A model generated the notes under the pieces. It was not told the origin of the DNA and searched no databases. It saw only the letters and a program-made list of their open reading frames with translations. A DNA stretch of 64,000 nt from Atherix ibis (taxonomy: Eukaryota > Arthropoda > Insecta > Diptera > Athericidae): contig OY282605.1 of assembly GCA_958298945.1 (NCBI GenBank), forward strand, positions 5,045,811 through 5,109,810, written 5' to 3'. The translations under genes and the position numbers were made by a program. Every line of letters starts with the position of its first letter. The first letter of the stretch is position 1. Below, in pieces: positions 1 through 12,035 of the stretch.

Positions 1-330
1 GAACTTATAGATTAACAAACAAATACATTCCACAAAATCGTATCACTCTTAACTGGGTCCATTTATCTAACAAAGGACCGATTTTACCTGATCTGCACAC
101 TTACAGGTCGCCAAATGGCTTTACGATTAGATCGCCTTAAAATGGTCTCTGGCACATGCCTGAGGGAACTTTTATATTAATAAATAAACATACTACACAA
201 AATCGTCATCTTCTAACTTGGTCCATTCAACTATCAAAGGACCGAATTCTACTGACATGCGGACTTACAGGTCTCCAGATGGCCTCATGGGCATGGCGCT
301 GCATCATGACATCTGGCTCATCCCCTCGAA
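1..330. repeat. Diverged 165-bp tandem duplication
   Basis: The block beginning GAACTTATAGATTAA at position 1 is repeated in diverged form from about 166 (GAACTTTTATATTAA). Shared stretches include ACACAAAATCG, GGTCCATT, CAAAGGACCGA and ACTTACAGGTC, so the period is about 165 bp. The first unit is cut by the window edge, so the array may continue to the left. The short open frame across the second unit resembles no family I know and is closed in the first unit, so I do not call it coding. Confidence 0.75.
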
Positions 331-1620
331 ACCTTACAAAAAAAAACAAACAATTATATAGCAAAATATATTGAGGGATGTAAAAGCTTCACAATGCTGG
401 GTCTCTTATTAAAAAAGAAATGTTGGGTAATATGACATCCTGTTAGAAGATGATGGATAGTGAGTTAAATGTCACAGGATGGGTATATGGGGAGAGGGTG
501 ATTTGTGAAAAGGAAATTATTAATAAGAATTCTAGGCAATTTTCGTAGTTAAAATTTTTGTAATATTGCCGAGTAAACTGACTGGTTGGGCGTTGGTTAG
601 GCAATATTTCGAAAGACACTTTTCTGTATTTGTCCAGTCCGTGTGCTTATGGGAGAATAAAGGTGTTATTTGTCATATGGTTACTAGAAGCGGCAAGTTA
701 GGAACTGCTGTGAATACAGGGTGACAGATAATTCCTCCCACTAATTGTAAACTGCCTTCCTAATTGCCTACAGCCAGAAGTGTGAAATCCGCTATTCTAC
801 ACGTATCTACAAATTCTATGAAAAGTTTTTGAAGGTTAATGGATCATTCTTGCCTTTTCTTGTTTCTATTGAGAAATGTAGCCAATCTCATTTAATTATT
901 TTAATATTATATTTCGTATATTCTACGAGTATAATTAGTAATGGAGTACGAATTCTACCATTTAAATGGAAGAAAAAATGGAAGAAAAAATGTTCGTATA
1001 TTTTTTTTTCTGTGCCCCAAAATTGTTACTGAACAAAATAATGTTCAAATCAGAAATGGGAAATTATAGCTTCTGCCAAACTTATTTCGACCACACTGCA
1101 GTGACTTTAAAAAGGAAGACCAGGCGCACTCATAATTCCTTTGAGGCCTCTTCACACTGAACCGAAAATAGAAATGCCTACAACTTTTGAATACAAATTA
1201 TGGCCAATGATGATGAGTTTATATCCCATTCTTATATGATTATATACGAGTATATCTAGAATAGGCTATATTTCGTCCTTGTTGGAAAATAGCTTTTATT
1301 TTTCTAGCTGTTTTATGTATTGTACATAAATGAATATATTATAAAAGCAATCGAGAAAATATGAGTAAAGAAATAAATTAATTTTATTCACTGTTTGTTT
1401 GTGTAATATTTTATCTCCTCATAAAATGTTAATGATATTATTTCAAGATCTAGAAAATTTCGGATTCATTTTAAAATTTATTTCATTAATTCTAACAAGA
1501 GTTTAATTATATTAAAATTCGTAAACTGTTATTAATCAAAAAAAAAGTAATTCTACATCATGAAAAATATTATTATTATTCTTATCATTATTATTGCTAC
1601 TCATTTAAAGTACATATTTA
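331..1620. other. AT-rich DNA without a recognisable gene
   Basis: No open frame here has recognisable motifs. Positions about 560-720 resemble 13410-13525 (a diverged repeat, listed separately). Nothing else stands out before the mariner at 1621. Confidence 0.6.
560..720 (+). repeat. Diverged dispersed repeat, copy 1 (partner near 13.4 kb)
   Basis: This segment aligns by eye with about 13410-13525. Both contain CCGAGTA followed by GGTTGGG, then TTTCGAA, a TTTGTCCAGTCCGTGTG versus TTGTCTAGTACATGTG block, GGTGTTATTTG versus GGTGTAATCTG, ATGGTTA versus TTGGTTA, and ACTGCTGTG. The family is unknown. The second copy lies directly upstream of a mariner transposase relic. Confidence 0.5.
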
Positions 1621-2904
1621 CGAGGGTCATTCAACAAGTACTTAGCCTCACCGCCCGATGGAACTGTTGTCACAAAAGAAATTTACCATCGTGCAGTACA
1701 TTCCTACTCTCAAAGTTTCAGTCGATTCCCTACATTAGTTTTGTTTTGAGACACTTTAAAAGCTAGCGTGTCGGTCGGTTGCACAAACATGGAAAAAGAA
1801 CAATATCGTTCGGTGATTAGATTCTTGTTTTTGGAAGGGAAAACGCGCAGCAAAATCAAAGATCGCTTGGATGCTGTGTATGGTGACTCTTCTCCTTCGA
1901 TGGCGACCGTCAAGAATTGGTTCAACGAGTTTGTTCATGGCCGCACGTCGGTTTTTTGATGAGCCACGCCCAGGTGCCCCGAAAACGGCTGCTACGGAGG
2001 AAAACGTGTAAAAAAGTTCACGATCTCGTGTTGGCAGACCGTCGATTGAAGGTTCACGAGATAGCTGAGACTGTTGGCATCGCAGTAGGAACGATGCATC
2101 ATATTCTACACGAAAAACTGGGCATGAGAAAGCTGTCGGCGCGATGGGTGCCGCGTTTGCTCACACCGGAAAACAACGGCAACCGTGAGACCACATCGGC
2201 GACGTGTTTGGCACTGTTTCAGCGCAATCCAGCAGAGTTCTTGCGTCGTTTCGTGACCGTCGACGAAACATGGATTCACTGGTACACACCAGAGACCAAG
2301 GAACAGTCGAAACAGTGGACTCCACCCGGCGAACGTGCTCCGAAGAAGGCGAAGACTGTTCGATCGGCCGGAAAGGTGATGGCCACCGTTTTCTGGGATT
2401 CACAAGGTGTGATCCACATCGATTACCTCGAGAAGGGTAAAACATTCACGGGGTGCTACTATGCTGACTTATTGGGCCGATTTGACGTCGAATTGAAGAA
2501 AATGCGGCCCCGCTTTGCGAAGAAAAAAGTGCTGTTCCACCACGACAACGCGCCGGCTCACACCTCCGCCGTCGCCATGGCCAAATTGGTCGAATTGCGC
2601 TATGAATTGCTGCCCCATCCACCGTACTCTCCAGATTTGGCCCCATGTGACTACTTTTTGTTTCCAAACCTGAAAAAATCACTCGCTGGGAATAGATTTG
2701 GGTCGAATGAGGAGGTCATCGTCGCCACGGAAGCCTATTTTGCTTCCCTCGAGAAAATGTATTTTTTGAACGGGTTGAAAAAGTTAGAGCATCGCTGGGC
2801 CAAGTGTATCAAGTTTGAAGAAGATTATGTGGAAAAACAAATTGCCACCTTTCCAAAATTTTCGTTTTTCTTTTGTAGGCTAAGTACTTGTTGAATGACC
2901 CTCG
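1621..2904 (+). mobile_element. Group A mariner element, copy A1 (full length)
   Basis: This 1284-bp element is flanked by the TA target duplication of mariners (1619-1620 and 2905-2906). Its terminal inverted repeats begin CGAGGGTCATTCAAC and match perfectly over 28 bp at 1621-1648 and 2877-2904. It carries one transposase reading region on the plus strand. Identical ends suggest that it is one of the younger insertions here. Its terminal repeat differs from the other group A copies (GTCATTCAACAAGTAC versus GTCGTTCAATAAGTCC), so it is a sister lineage rather than the same subfamily. Confidence 0.95.
1789..2894 (+). pseudogene. Mariner transposase (irritans-like), two frameshifts
   Basis: This is a cut-and-paste DNA transposase of the IS630/Tc1/mariner superfamily, which acts in the nucleus on the element's own ends. 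The natural ATG is at 1789, followed by the helix-turn-helix N-terminus (MEKEQYRSVIRF). The frame breaks at the T6 run near 1950-1955 and again near 2007, where a TAA interrupts. Downstream, the long frame holds FVTVDETWIHWYTPE (first Asp), FHHDNAPAHTS (second Asp) and YSPDLAPCDYFLF (third Asp). There are 34 residues between the second and third Asp, the DD34D signature of mariners. The linker WVPRLL motif is present. Total length, about 350 residues if joined, is normal for the family. The two breaks probably make it inactive. Confidence 0.93.
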
Positions 2905-4351
2905 TAATTTATAAGCGAACTTTTTGTTAACCAAATGGAAGTAATTAATTATACTCAAGAAATAATAATACAATATATCAATTTTTACTAATAATAGTAG
3001 TCCTTAAAAATTTGTCTATCTGAAAAAAAATGTTTTGCTTAGATTGTTATTGATGATTATATTGGAGAAAATTTAAATCCAGCTAATATCAGATAAACAA
3101 TGATACCCGTACAAGGTAACCGCCAGAGAATTACGTATAAAAAATTATGTTTTTCACAGATTTTGATTATAAAAATTGATGCGAACATAGAATAGGACAT
3201 CTTTTCCATTTCCGTAACATCGGAATTGACCACGGCACTGACAACAATTCTGATTATATCAATGGCCGTCATAATCATAGAGATTCAGCGTTCTTTGATA
3301 TAAATCGTTCAGATTTTGTTAAAATTAATCGGGAGCTGTTTATTGTGGTTATTGTACGTGCTCAGAATTCAACATTTGCGACGTGTCGATCATTCTAAAG
3401 TGTGTACTTAATTTTTACAAGATTTCCATTTCCATTCCTATTTCCATTTTCCATCTTTACTATATCGAAATTTTATTCCAATGTTGTTAATGGCTTCTAT
3501 TACTGTCGATTTCGATTTTAATGCGCTAAACCGACATAATAAAAATTTGTTCAATTTCAGAAATGAAATGAGAAAATGAAATCCATAACGTTGAATTTAC
3601 CGGAAATACTAATAATTTTTCTTCATATCAATCATATTTTCTTATATTAAAACAGTGAAATTTCTCAGAAAGTAAAATCATCAAAAACTCCTTTTACTGA
3701 GTATTTGCGCTTCGATGATAAAAGACCAATTGACAAGGACTATTCTTTGATTTTCGGTTTTTTTTTTAATTTTTACAAATTCTTTTTCTAAATAATAAAT
3801 AGCAGCTAACAGATTTAGATAACAGCATAAATTAAGTGATAGTTTAGTGATTGATGGGTGGTCACTGCAAAGCAAGTGGTGTTTAACTCTAGAATAAGAC
3901 AAAAATGAATCTTTTTATAACGAGATACAAAAAAAACACGAGCAGAGTGAATGTTCAAATGACAATTGTGAAGTTTTTATTGATAGCAAAGTGTTGACTT
4001 GACTAGAATTGTAAGATTTAGTGGAGCCTTTGAGTTTTAGTCCATAAGTCCAAATTGGTATTACTAAGGAAAAATTTTATGTGTATTTTAACTTTTCGCT
4101 GTTTGTCTTAAATTCGAAATAACTTGGCATTATCAAATTTTAGTATTTTGTGGTATGTTTTTGCAAATAAAATGTTTGGGAGGACATTTGTGTTTGTTCT
4201 TTTTTATTCTACACTTTGAAAAGCAGCTACAAGAAAATTGGAATTGGGCTTAGAAAAAAAAATATTGCGTATTTTTCCTAGATACGGAGCAGTCCATATT
4301 AATTGGCAAATATAGCAATAAAGGTGTTAGGATAAATAGGAAGCTGGTATA
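2905..4351. other. AT-rich DNA without a recognisable gene
   Basis: This is AT-rich spacer between two mariners. One minus-strand frame from an ATG (3057-3278, 73 codons, beginning MIMTAIDIIRIVV) has a mixed amino-acid composition, but no domain or splice context that I can defend. Otherwise nothing is visible. Confidence 0.55.
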
Positions 4352-4912
4352 CGAGGTTTGTTCAAAAAGTATCGCGTATTTTGTGTTTTTTCAAATATTA
4401 TTTATTTATTCATGAATATCTATTTTGTCCCCTTTAAAGTAATCCCCCCCCCCCCCAGATATTATACACTTGTGCCAACGTTTTTTCCAATCCTCGAAGC
4501 ACTTCAAAAAATTATTTTTTGTCATCTTGTTCAGCGCCCTCCCTTGATGCCGTCTTTATCTCCTCAATCGTAGCGTAGCGTTCGTCCTTTCATGGGGCTC
4601 TTCAGTTTCGGGAACAAGAAAAAGTCACAGGGGGGCAGATCTGAGAAATACAGTGGCTATGACATTATTAGTGTGTTGCCTTTGGCCAAAAATTCGCGCC
4701 AAGCAACGATGCGTCAGCAGGGGCGTCATCATTTTGCAAAAGCCAATTTTTGTTCTTCCACAAATCCGGGCGTTTCTGGCGGATTGCTTCTCGCAACTTG
4801 CGCATAACTTGCAGGTAATATTCCTTATTGACCGTTCTACCATGTGGCAAGAACTCATGATGCACCACGCCCCTGTAATCGAAGAAAACTGTAAGCAAAA
4901 CCTTCACATTCG
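4352..4912 (-). mobile_element. Group B mariner, copy B1 (3' half only)
   Basis: The element end CGAGGTTTGTTCAAAAAG follows a TA at 4350-4351. The rest reads as the antisense of a mariner transposase C-terminal half. On the minus strand, 4907-4668 encodes KVLLTVFFDYRGVVHHEFLP and then KEYYLQVMRKLREAIRQKRP. The canonical HHDNAPAH block has become QNDDAPADAS. Similarity to the other group B copies stops near 4912, so the 5' half and the second end are missing. A run of 13 C at 4444-4456 replaces a short C stretch present in copy B4. Confidence 0.9.
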
Positions 4913-5111
4913 CTTTTCGTGTTACATCCTGGATTCCTCTGGAAACTCAAGAGCTTTCTTCCTTGAACATACTACCTTATCCTACATTTATATCTCTCCC
5001 AACGTCATTTTTAAGTTGAAAATAACATTGCATGTAAGAAAAACGCGGTTGGATACTTTGCGGTGATAATTAGAAACTCAATGCCATCTCCTCTTCTTCA
5101 TGGAAAATCAT

Positions 5112-5245
5112 TGTTTTCAACTTTGGATTTAGAAAGCGCCTATTATAAAGATGCCATCAAGAAAACTGACATCATCACTCCTTAGGCATACTATTTGGTC
5201 TCAAGAACCCGTCGTAAACTTTTCAAAGATGCATCGGCATAGTTT
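5112..5245 (+). pseudogene. Relic of a Gypsy/Ty3-type reverse transcriptase
   Basis: The plus strand reads STLDLESAYY, then ITP and a stop. In an adjacent frame it reads FGLKN-like and TFQR residues. These match the order of the conserved Asp-containing motif and the following FGLKNA..TFQR block of Ty3/Gypsy-type retroelement reverse transcriptases. At least two in-frame stops and a frameshift are present, and no LTR, protease or integrase is visible. I infer a short, decayed fragment. The match is by motif only. Confidence 0.45.
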
Positions 5246-5309
5246 TAAGCGTCCTAGATTTCAGTAGTATGGGCTATTCTGGTTCCGCCTCACTTTTTGA
5301 CATATTAAA

Positions 5310-5382
5310 CTGCTGCCTTACAGCGCCATTGAACAGACCTGACAGACCTTTACTGCTGCTTTACAGCACCAGTGAACAGACC
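5310..5382. repeat. Short tandem duplication, about 42 bp
   Basis: CTGCTGCCTTACAGCGCC...GAACAGACCT is repeated as CTGCTGCTTTACAGCACC...GAACAGACCT about 42 bp further on. It sits just downstream of the reverse-transcriptase relic. Confidence 0.7.
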
Positions 5383-5822
5383 TAAAAGCTTTTTACTGAT
5401 TCTCTTATGATGCTGTAAGAGGCTGACGCACCAACACAGCAAATTTGACACATCCCTTTGATGCAAGCGGCAAACGTTGACGGATCCGGACTTTTTTCAA
5501 AAATATGTGGCAGAACCTGTATAGCCTTACTATTATTTTCATTTTTATTTAAATTGACGACCCCTGATCATACCAGAAAACGAAAATCAACATCACGCCA
5601 AGATCTCCAATATTCTTTTCAATTGCTTTAATACCTTTACAAAAATTGTTTTTATTATTTTTTAATAAATTTTTTTTAAATTTTATTTTTCAACTATTTC
5701 ATTTTTAACGTTAATGAATTTAATAGTGAACGTAAACTTATTAATATTAAAAGTTTAATAGTTTTTAAAGGAGTTTATTATCAATAGTATTAATAAAAGT
5801 CTTTGTAAATACATTAAAACTA
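5383..5822. other. AT-rich DNA without a recognisable gene
   Basis: A few hundred bases become increasingly A/T-homopolymeric toward 5700-5820. I see no gene or repeat structure. Confidence 0.55.
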
Positions 5823-5912
5823 TTAGTTTGTCCGGAAAGTAATTTCGTTGTTACCAACTTCTAAAGAAAGCCGCATAATCATATGTTTTTTGACAGCTTA
5901 TGTTACTTTAAA
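5823..5912 (+). mobile_element. Group D mariner, solo 5' end
   Basis: After TA at 5821-5822 the sequence TTAGTTTGTCCGGAAAGTAA matches the terminal repeat of group D. It is followed by the untranslated leader also seen in copy D1 (AAAGCCGCATAATCATATG, then a GACAGCTTATG block). No transposase or second end follows, so this is an orphan left end. Confidence 0.75.
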
Positions 5913-6702
5913 TAAAATATTCCAATTATAAACTAGTTCAGATTAAGTATAATCCTTAGTTATATTCAGATTCGAAAATAAATTTAATATCAAAAAATTG
6001 TTAAGTCTTACTTTTAATGGTTAGCATTAAAATAAATCCTGCTTTAGAGATTTTTTTTCGTAGCCAATTAAAAAATTTAAATTCATATCAAAGAAATTTT
6101 CTGAACGAGCTTTTCATAATTTTCACATTTTTTATGCTTGCTATTTTATAGAAAGATATTTTTTTCGAATTATATTTTATAAGATAAAATAAGATGAAAC
6201 TGGAAAAAAAAGTTAAATAATTTTGAGTATTACGATTCATGTTAAAGAATGCAGGATAAATTTTCCGGGATCTTTAATAAAAAAAAATATTTTTTGGGCT
6301 TTATTTACTCTTTAATAATTATTATGATATAAATTGAGGAAAATACCACGACTTTTTATAGTCTTATATAATAAATTCGGAGAATATTTTCTCAATTATT
6401 GAAAAAAATATTTTATTTTATGGAGCATATTTTTCGGATTAATATTCCTTTCTATTTATTTCAATTATCAAAAAAAAAAAATGTATTATAAAAATAAATT
6501 TGGGATTATTTTTTAATATTAAATGGTTTTCCTATAATAAAAATTATGTATTACGAATTTATTTATTCATCTCTCCCAATTTACATCATAGTTATTATAG
6601 TATCTTTCTTTGCTGGACTTTATACGTAGTGCATAACAATTTACTTTGTCAGAATTTTAGATGGATTTCATTCTGCCAATTGATATTTAAAAAATATAAA
6701 TA
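5913..6702. other. AT-rich DNA without a recognisable gene
   Basis: Very AT-rich, with many A and T runs. Open frames in it are short and low-complexity. Confidence 0.6.
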
Positions 6703-7731
6703 TTGATTGTTCGGAAAGTACCCTTTTACTAAAGCCGCATAATCATATGTGTTTTTAAAGCTGACATAGCAAGGCTTGTTTGTGAAAAAATTCGATTGAT
6801 TCTGCATAGTAGTTTTTAGTTGATATCCTTTTAAATATGGAAAGTGGAAAACAGCATTTTCGGCATAATTTACTTTTTTACTATAGAAAAGATACAAATG
6901 CTGTTCAAGCAAGAAAAAAATTATCCAATGTGTTTTGGGAAGATGTGTTAAGTGAGCGCCAGTGCCAAAAATGTTTTGCAAAATTTCGATCCGGCAATTA
7001 TAATCTCGCAGATGCACCACGTTCTGGAAGGTAAATTGAAGCTGATGAAGACACAATAAAGGTATTAATTGATGCAAATCGGCGAATAAGAATTCGTGAG
7101 ATCGTTAAGAGATTAAATTTATCAAATTTGACCATTCAATATCAGAGAGAAAACGGGGCTAGGTTTAATCTCAAAGCTCGACATCCTCATCTTCTTCCGG
7201 AAAAAAATTTGTGTCACTGGGGATTAGAAATGGGTTGTCTACAAAAATGTTTCGGAAAAAACTCAAAGCACTTCGAAAGGGCTCAAAGCACTTCGAAAGC
7301 CCATATTCATCAATAAAAAGGTTATGCTATCTGTTTGAGAAACACAACGATTAATTCTGAAGTGTACTGCCATCATTTGGACAAATTGAATGATTTACTT
7401 AAAGAAAAAGAAACCGAAATTGGTCAATAGGAAAGGTATAGTGTACCAACAGTATAATGCGACACCACATACAAGTTAGACCACTCGGCAATAGCTTTTA
7501 GAGCTTAGATGGGATATACTGCTATACCCAGCATACTCTCCAGACCTAGGACTTTCCGATTATCATTTGTTCCGGTCTCCACAAAATTTTTTAGACCGGA
7601 AAACGTTTAATTGAAATAAGGAAGTCAAAAATCACTTGGATCGATTTTTTGCCAGGAGAGAACAAAAAATTTATGAGTATGAAATCATGCTACTGCCAGA
7701 AAGATGGCAAAGGGTATATTTAAAAGTATAA
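6703..7731 (+). mobile_element. Group D (cecropia-like) mariner, copy D1, degenerate
   Basis: The left end TTGATTGTTCGGAAAGTA follows TA at 6701-6702. A leader shared with 5823-5912 and 34320-34440 precedes a decayed transposase that runs to about 7731. I could not find a clear right terminal repeat beyond the C-terminal codons. A 21-bp tandem duplication (CTCAAAGCACTTCGAAAG twice) lies near 7262-7300. Group membership rests on the leader and on protein blocks shared with other cecropia-type mariners. Confidence 0.88.
6837..7731 (+). pseudogene. Cecropia-like mariner transposase, multiple stops
   Basis: An ATG at 6837 opens the N-terminal helix-turn-helix region (HFRHNLLFYYRK, then FAKFRSGNYNLADAPRSGR). 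The next codon is a stop (7032-7034). Fragments then continue in shifting frames: ADEDTIKVLIDANRRIRIREI, HWGLEMGCLQKC, a NSEVYCHHLDKLNDLLKEKE block near 7352-7410, then YSPDLGLSDYHLF near 7537-7571 and LPERWQRVY near 7692-7720. The order matches a full transposase. The block that should carry the second catalytic Asp reads QYNATPH, so the Asp is lost. The gene is clearly dead. Confidence 0.88.
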
Positions 7732-10700
7732 TACAAATGACAGTTTAAGTTCAATACAAAGTATCGATCTTTATTCTATTTTGTTATGGCTTTAATATAT
7801 AGTGGATGATATGGTTTATGGCATAGAGTAAAAGTTCCGTGGACACTTTTGCATTCGTTCACTTTTATTTTAAACTTTGTAAACCAGTTCTGGAGGATTT
7901 GGACCTGAGTTTGAAGTATATCGGAATATTTTAAGGATTTTTGGTAGACGCTGAGCTAAAAATTTGCAGAAATATTCTAAAAATTGATAATTTATGTTTT
8001 AATATCTTTTTATAACTGGTTTAGTATCAAATTTTGTTCAAAAGAAGAATGTTTTTTGTCTATTTCATATTCACTGGTATTTATAATGTTTCAAAAATCA
8101 ATTATATTTCCAAATTCTAAACATGAGTGGTAACAAAACTTATATAATAAAATGTAATAATAGTTCTTAAAAATCTATAAGAAAACTTATTTTCCATTGA
8201 AAACATATTTTTCATAAAAATTTATAATGAGAATAATTTCTAAAAATCTTTTTCGGAAATAATTGCCGTCTTTTATGAGTTGCTTTTTTGTTCAGTCCAA
8301 GTTTATTTCAAAATGCATATTATGTTTAAAAAGAAATTATTTTTTGATTATATTGTTTGAAAAGAAATTCTTTCTTTGCTTTATTTTTTGAAATTGTCTA
8401 CAATCAAACTAATCGATTCGATTCGAATTTATTCTCTGAGGATATTTGGATAACAAGTGCTGAAAATTCTGAAAACAATTTCAATAAAATCATCTGCAGT
8501 CTGCATTGCAGTTTCAACAAAAAAAAACAACGAAATTTGGTATTTTTATGATTTATATAGATTTTGGTGATGTTTAAATAAAATAAATTCGATTTAAAAT
8601 ACTAATCAAATATAGAGAAAGGTTCGTATTTTACAGATTAACAATAAAAGTTTTTTATTATAATTATTTTTAACTACTGCCAAATTGATGATAAGAAGAA
8701 AACATATAATTTGTAAGAGAGTTTATTCTTGTTTTTTTTTTATTATATTATATAAATGAATTTAATTTAAAATGTTATATAATTAAATCTGAAGGGTAAA
8801 ATTAAATATGCTCCATTGTAAATGATTGAATAAATAGGTTGCGATTAGAATTGGTATTTGCTTTGATTTGATTTGCTTTCTTCCTCATATACTTGCATAT
8901 CCATATAAATACTATCGTCATTGGAGTATTTATCTGAGATTCCCCAGATGAGTCGATTGTTGTCTAGTCGATTTTGTTTGATTACAGTCTCATGCGGATG
9001 TTACGGAAATGTGAATGTTTTCCAGACTGCAATAATGAAAGGATGTGTAAATAAAATGCTAAGCAAACGCATATTGAATAGGATATGTATAGAGAATGGC
9101 CGATATAAATATCCTTCCTGAACAAATCCAATCAAAATGAACCCCAAATCACATAGAAGAGGAAAAATCCTTTACGTTTGATGAGTTTGTTGACTATGAG
9201 ACAAAATTAAGAGAAAATAATACCAGTTCGCCGAACATTGACAATATTACAAACATTCTAATGTGAAAGAACCTACGAAATTCGAAAAATAATAAGAATA
9301 CTCTACTCATATTAAATGGTAACGATTTTAGTAGGACGAAAAGATTCCTGAACTATAAGGGAGATTGGAAAAACGAGGCTTACGCATTAGTTTTACGGTT
9401 TTTGTTCTTGACTTCTCGAATTCATCTAACAATACGAATAAAAGCACAATTGTAGAGGAATTGGGAGTAAAACAGATACATATATATACGTGTATGTACA
9501 TACATGAAACGAGAACGACAAATCAAAGATTTCATTCAATTATTTACTCTATCAGTTCAATCGATTCTTCTCTTCATTTTGGAATATTTTCTTCAATGAG
9601 AAAACTATTGTAACAGAAGCTTTTAAGGAAGTGTATATCCTCTGTTAGTAAACATCCTAACTTGCATGAGTCTTTCAAATAAGGATTCACATTCAGTCTT
9701 TTTATGTTTACTTGACTCGAATAATGATCGAGAAATCAAAATAAAATTATTTACCATCTTCGCATGTGTGTGTGTGTGTGTGTGTGTAAGGGTGTGTGTA
9801 TTGGTTTATTTATTTAAAGTAATAAAAACGATTATAATAAAAATATAAAGGATTCTCTGTTCATTATAGATCCTAGAAATTTAATTAAGAAAATGAAACT
9901 TTTTGTGGTTTGTTGAAAATTGATTGGAGAAAAAAAAACCGAAATAAAAATGGACTTTTGGTTTTTTCACATTAAAATTCTTTGAGTTCATTTTATTTTT
10001 ATATGATTTTCATGTCTTCAGTTCAATTCTTGATAAAAAGTCTTTAATCTCCTAAATTATTTAACATTAATTCATTTTGGTTAATAAATACATTTGATTA
10101 ATTATGTTTTTGGTGAAAATAAATTCGAAATAAATACTAAGTACTCGTATAAGTCGTGCTTTTATTATATACTCGTAATATTTGAACTTTTAGAAGAAAT
10201 TAATTGATTAAATTTGCAGGATTCTCTATAGTACTTATCGATAATTGCTTTTATATTTATTTGTGGTATGTTCAATTCTACTCATAAAAAGGATCGTTAA
10301 TTGATAAAATCACTTTTAGTTTTTTTTTTAAATATTGTGTTAATTTTATAGTATTTATTATTTATTTGGATTAGAGTAAAAAGTTAATTTTTGTTAAATA
10401 TTTTTAAAAAAAAAACCAATTAAATATATCAGAATTGAGAGGGGATTATTATAATCATATGAGTTCAAAGTAAATATTTTTGTATTTTATTAGATAATAA
10501 AAGTGATTTCTTATTTTGTTGATATAAAATCTTTTGAAATTAAAAAAAAAAGAACTCTTTACATTATTTGAAGAATTTTCCAAATTTTACAAAAGGTTCT
10601 GTTTCGGAAATTTTGTCCTAATTAAATCGAAATTTTATTTTATTTAAGCAAAAAATATGGAGACATTGGAGGTGCTTTGATAATATATAGTTCTCAGTAT

Positions 10701-11599
10701 ATCCAATGTACATAGAATAGTTAAAATAATCTCACTGTTTCTCTTCTTTGTTAGACTTAAGATAGTATAAAACAAGAGTCTTATTTTCAAAGTAGGTATG
10801 CTAGTCTATACAAAAATGCAAGCCGCCTAGCCTTACACCTAAAAAGGATATTTTCCATTGTCATAGATATCAGGAGTATTATCACACCAAAATGTACTAC
10901 TTAAAAGCTTAAATCTATATAAATTAGAATTAGTTTACAAAGAGTAGAATAAAAGCGAATGAACGCAAATGTGTTCACGCAACTTTTACTCTCCGCCGTA
11001 AGCCATGTTCTTTTATATATATTAATATCATGGAATACAAACTTGAATAAAATAGACTTAAACAGAAGAAACCGTCAACTTTTTTGATTTCCAAATAAGT
11101 ATTCTTAAGTTACAATAGACGCAATGCCCTTCAGAAACCAATATGAACTTACGAACTGGAAAAAAAACACTTCGTTAAATTGTCGATGCGCCTTTTTATG
11201 TTTGTAATAATATTAATGTCTCTTATATTCATAATACAGCTTTGTATATATATGCAAATTTTTATTCTTATCTCTCCAGTCATACTAACCCGCTTATTCG
11301 AATGTTATCCTCTATTTTCTTCCCTAGAAAAGTCCATCGAAAACTTTATTAAAATACCAGGTTATCCACTTCAAAGTTTTGAAAATATAGACATTGGTTT
11401 TAAAAAAATTTAAATAAATATATTATTTAAAATAAAAATTATTTAGTTTAAACTTTGCCATTTGGATTTAATAGCTGATTAACTAACTAAAAAATTCTCA
11501 AAAGATACGCCGATTTTGTGCTGGAATAATAGGCTTTGGATGCTGTTTTTTTCCATTTTGTCGATTTGGTTTAATACGAGTACGTCAATAGGTAAAATT
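7732..11599. other. Long AT-rich stretch without a recognisable gene
   Basis: About 3.9 kb with no protein motif or terminal repeat that I recognise. It includes a TG dinucleotide run at 9765-9787. The open frames are short, low-complexity and not conserved in appearance. It could be intron or intergenic DNA. Confidence 0.6.
9765..9800. repeat. TG microsatellite
   Basis: About eleven TG units at 9765-9787 are followed, after AAGG, by a short second TG run. Confidence 0.9.
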
Positions 11600-12035
11600 A
11601 TCACATAAATGTCTCAAGAAAATTACGAATAACTGTAAGAAAGCTATTATGTTAGTGAAGAATGACTTTTCGATGTGCATTTTGGTTTGAAGGTATGATA
11701 ACCGGCTTTTTTTGATCTGAACTTAAAGATTTAAAACTAAGCCATATGTGGCTTCAATAAGATATTGCCACAAGAAAACAAATTTGAGTTTTATTTTGTG
11801 AAAAGTTGTCAGGACGCATAGTTTAAAAATGTGGTAATGTAAATTGAGCTCCAAGATCGTGTAATTTGACGCCGCTGAACAATCTTTATAAGGTTTCGCA
11901 TGAGATCTTGTTTATGAAAACAATTATTAGAGTTAAAAAATGTGTGAAAAAATTATCCAAAATTACCTCGCAAGGATGGGGTCCTGCAAGAATTCTCGTG
12001 GCAGCTATTTGAATGATATACTTTTCCATCTATAA
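11600..12035 (+). pseudogene. Old Tc1/mariner-superfamily transposase relic (PRSC-L-TPL type)
   Basis: Fragments in the expected order and spacing are readable on the plus strand. They are RCAFWFEGMITGFF at 11668-11712, MWLQ-stop-DIAT near 11747-11775 (corresponding to a WFQQDGAT block with the second catalytic Asp), N-stop-APRSCNLTPLN near 11838-11880 (corresponding to NWPPRSCDLTPLD), and NSRGSYLNDILFHL near 11990-12033. These are characteristic of a Tc/mariner branch separate from groups A-D. Two Asp positions read as Asn and a Trp as TGA, which is typical decay. No terminal repeats were found. I rate the family call as good and the exact limits as poor. Confidence 0.65.

Noticed and set aside
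2161..2682. Additional genes overlapping the 1.6 kb mariner on both strands
   Set aside because: These are shadow frames of the GC-richer transposase gene.
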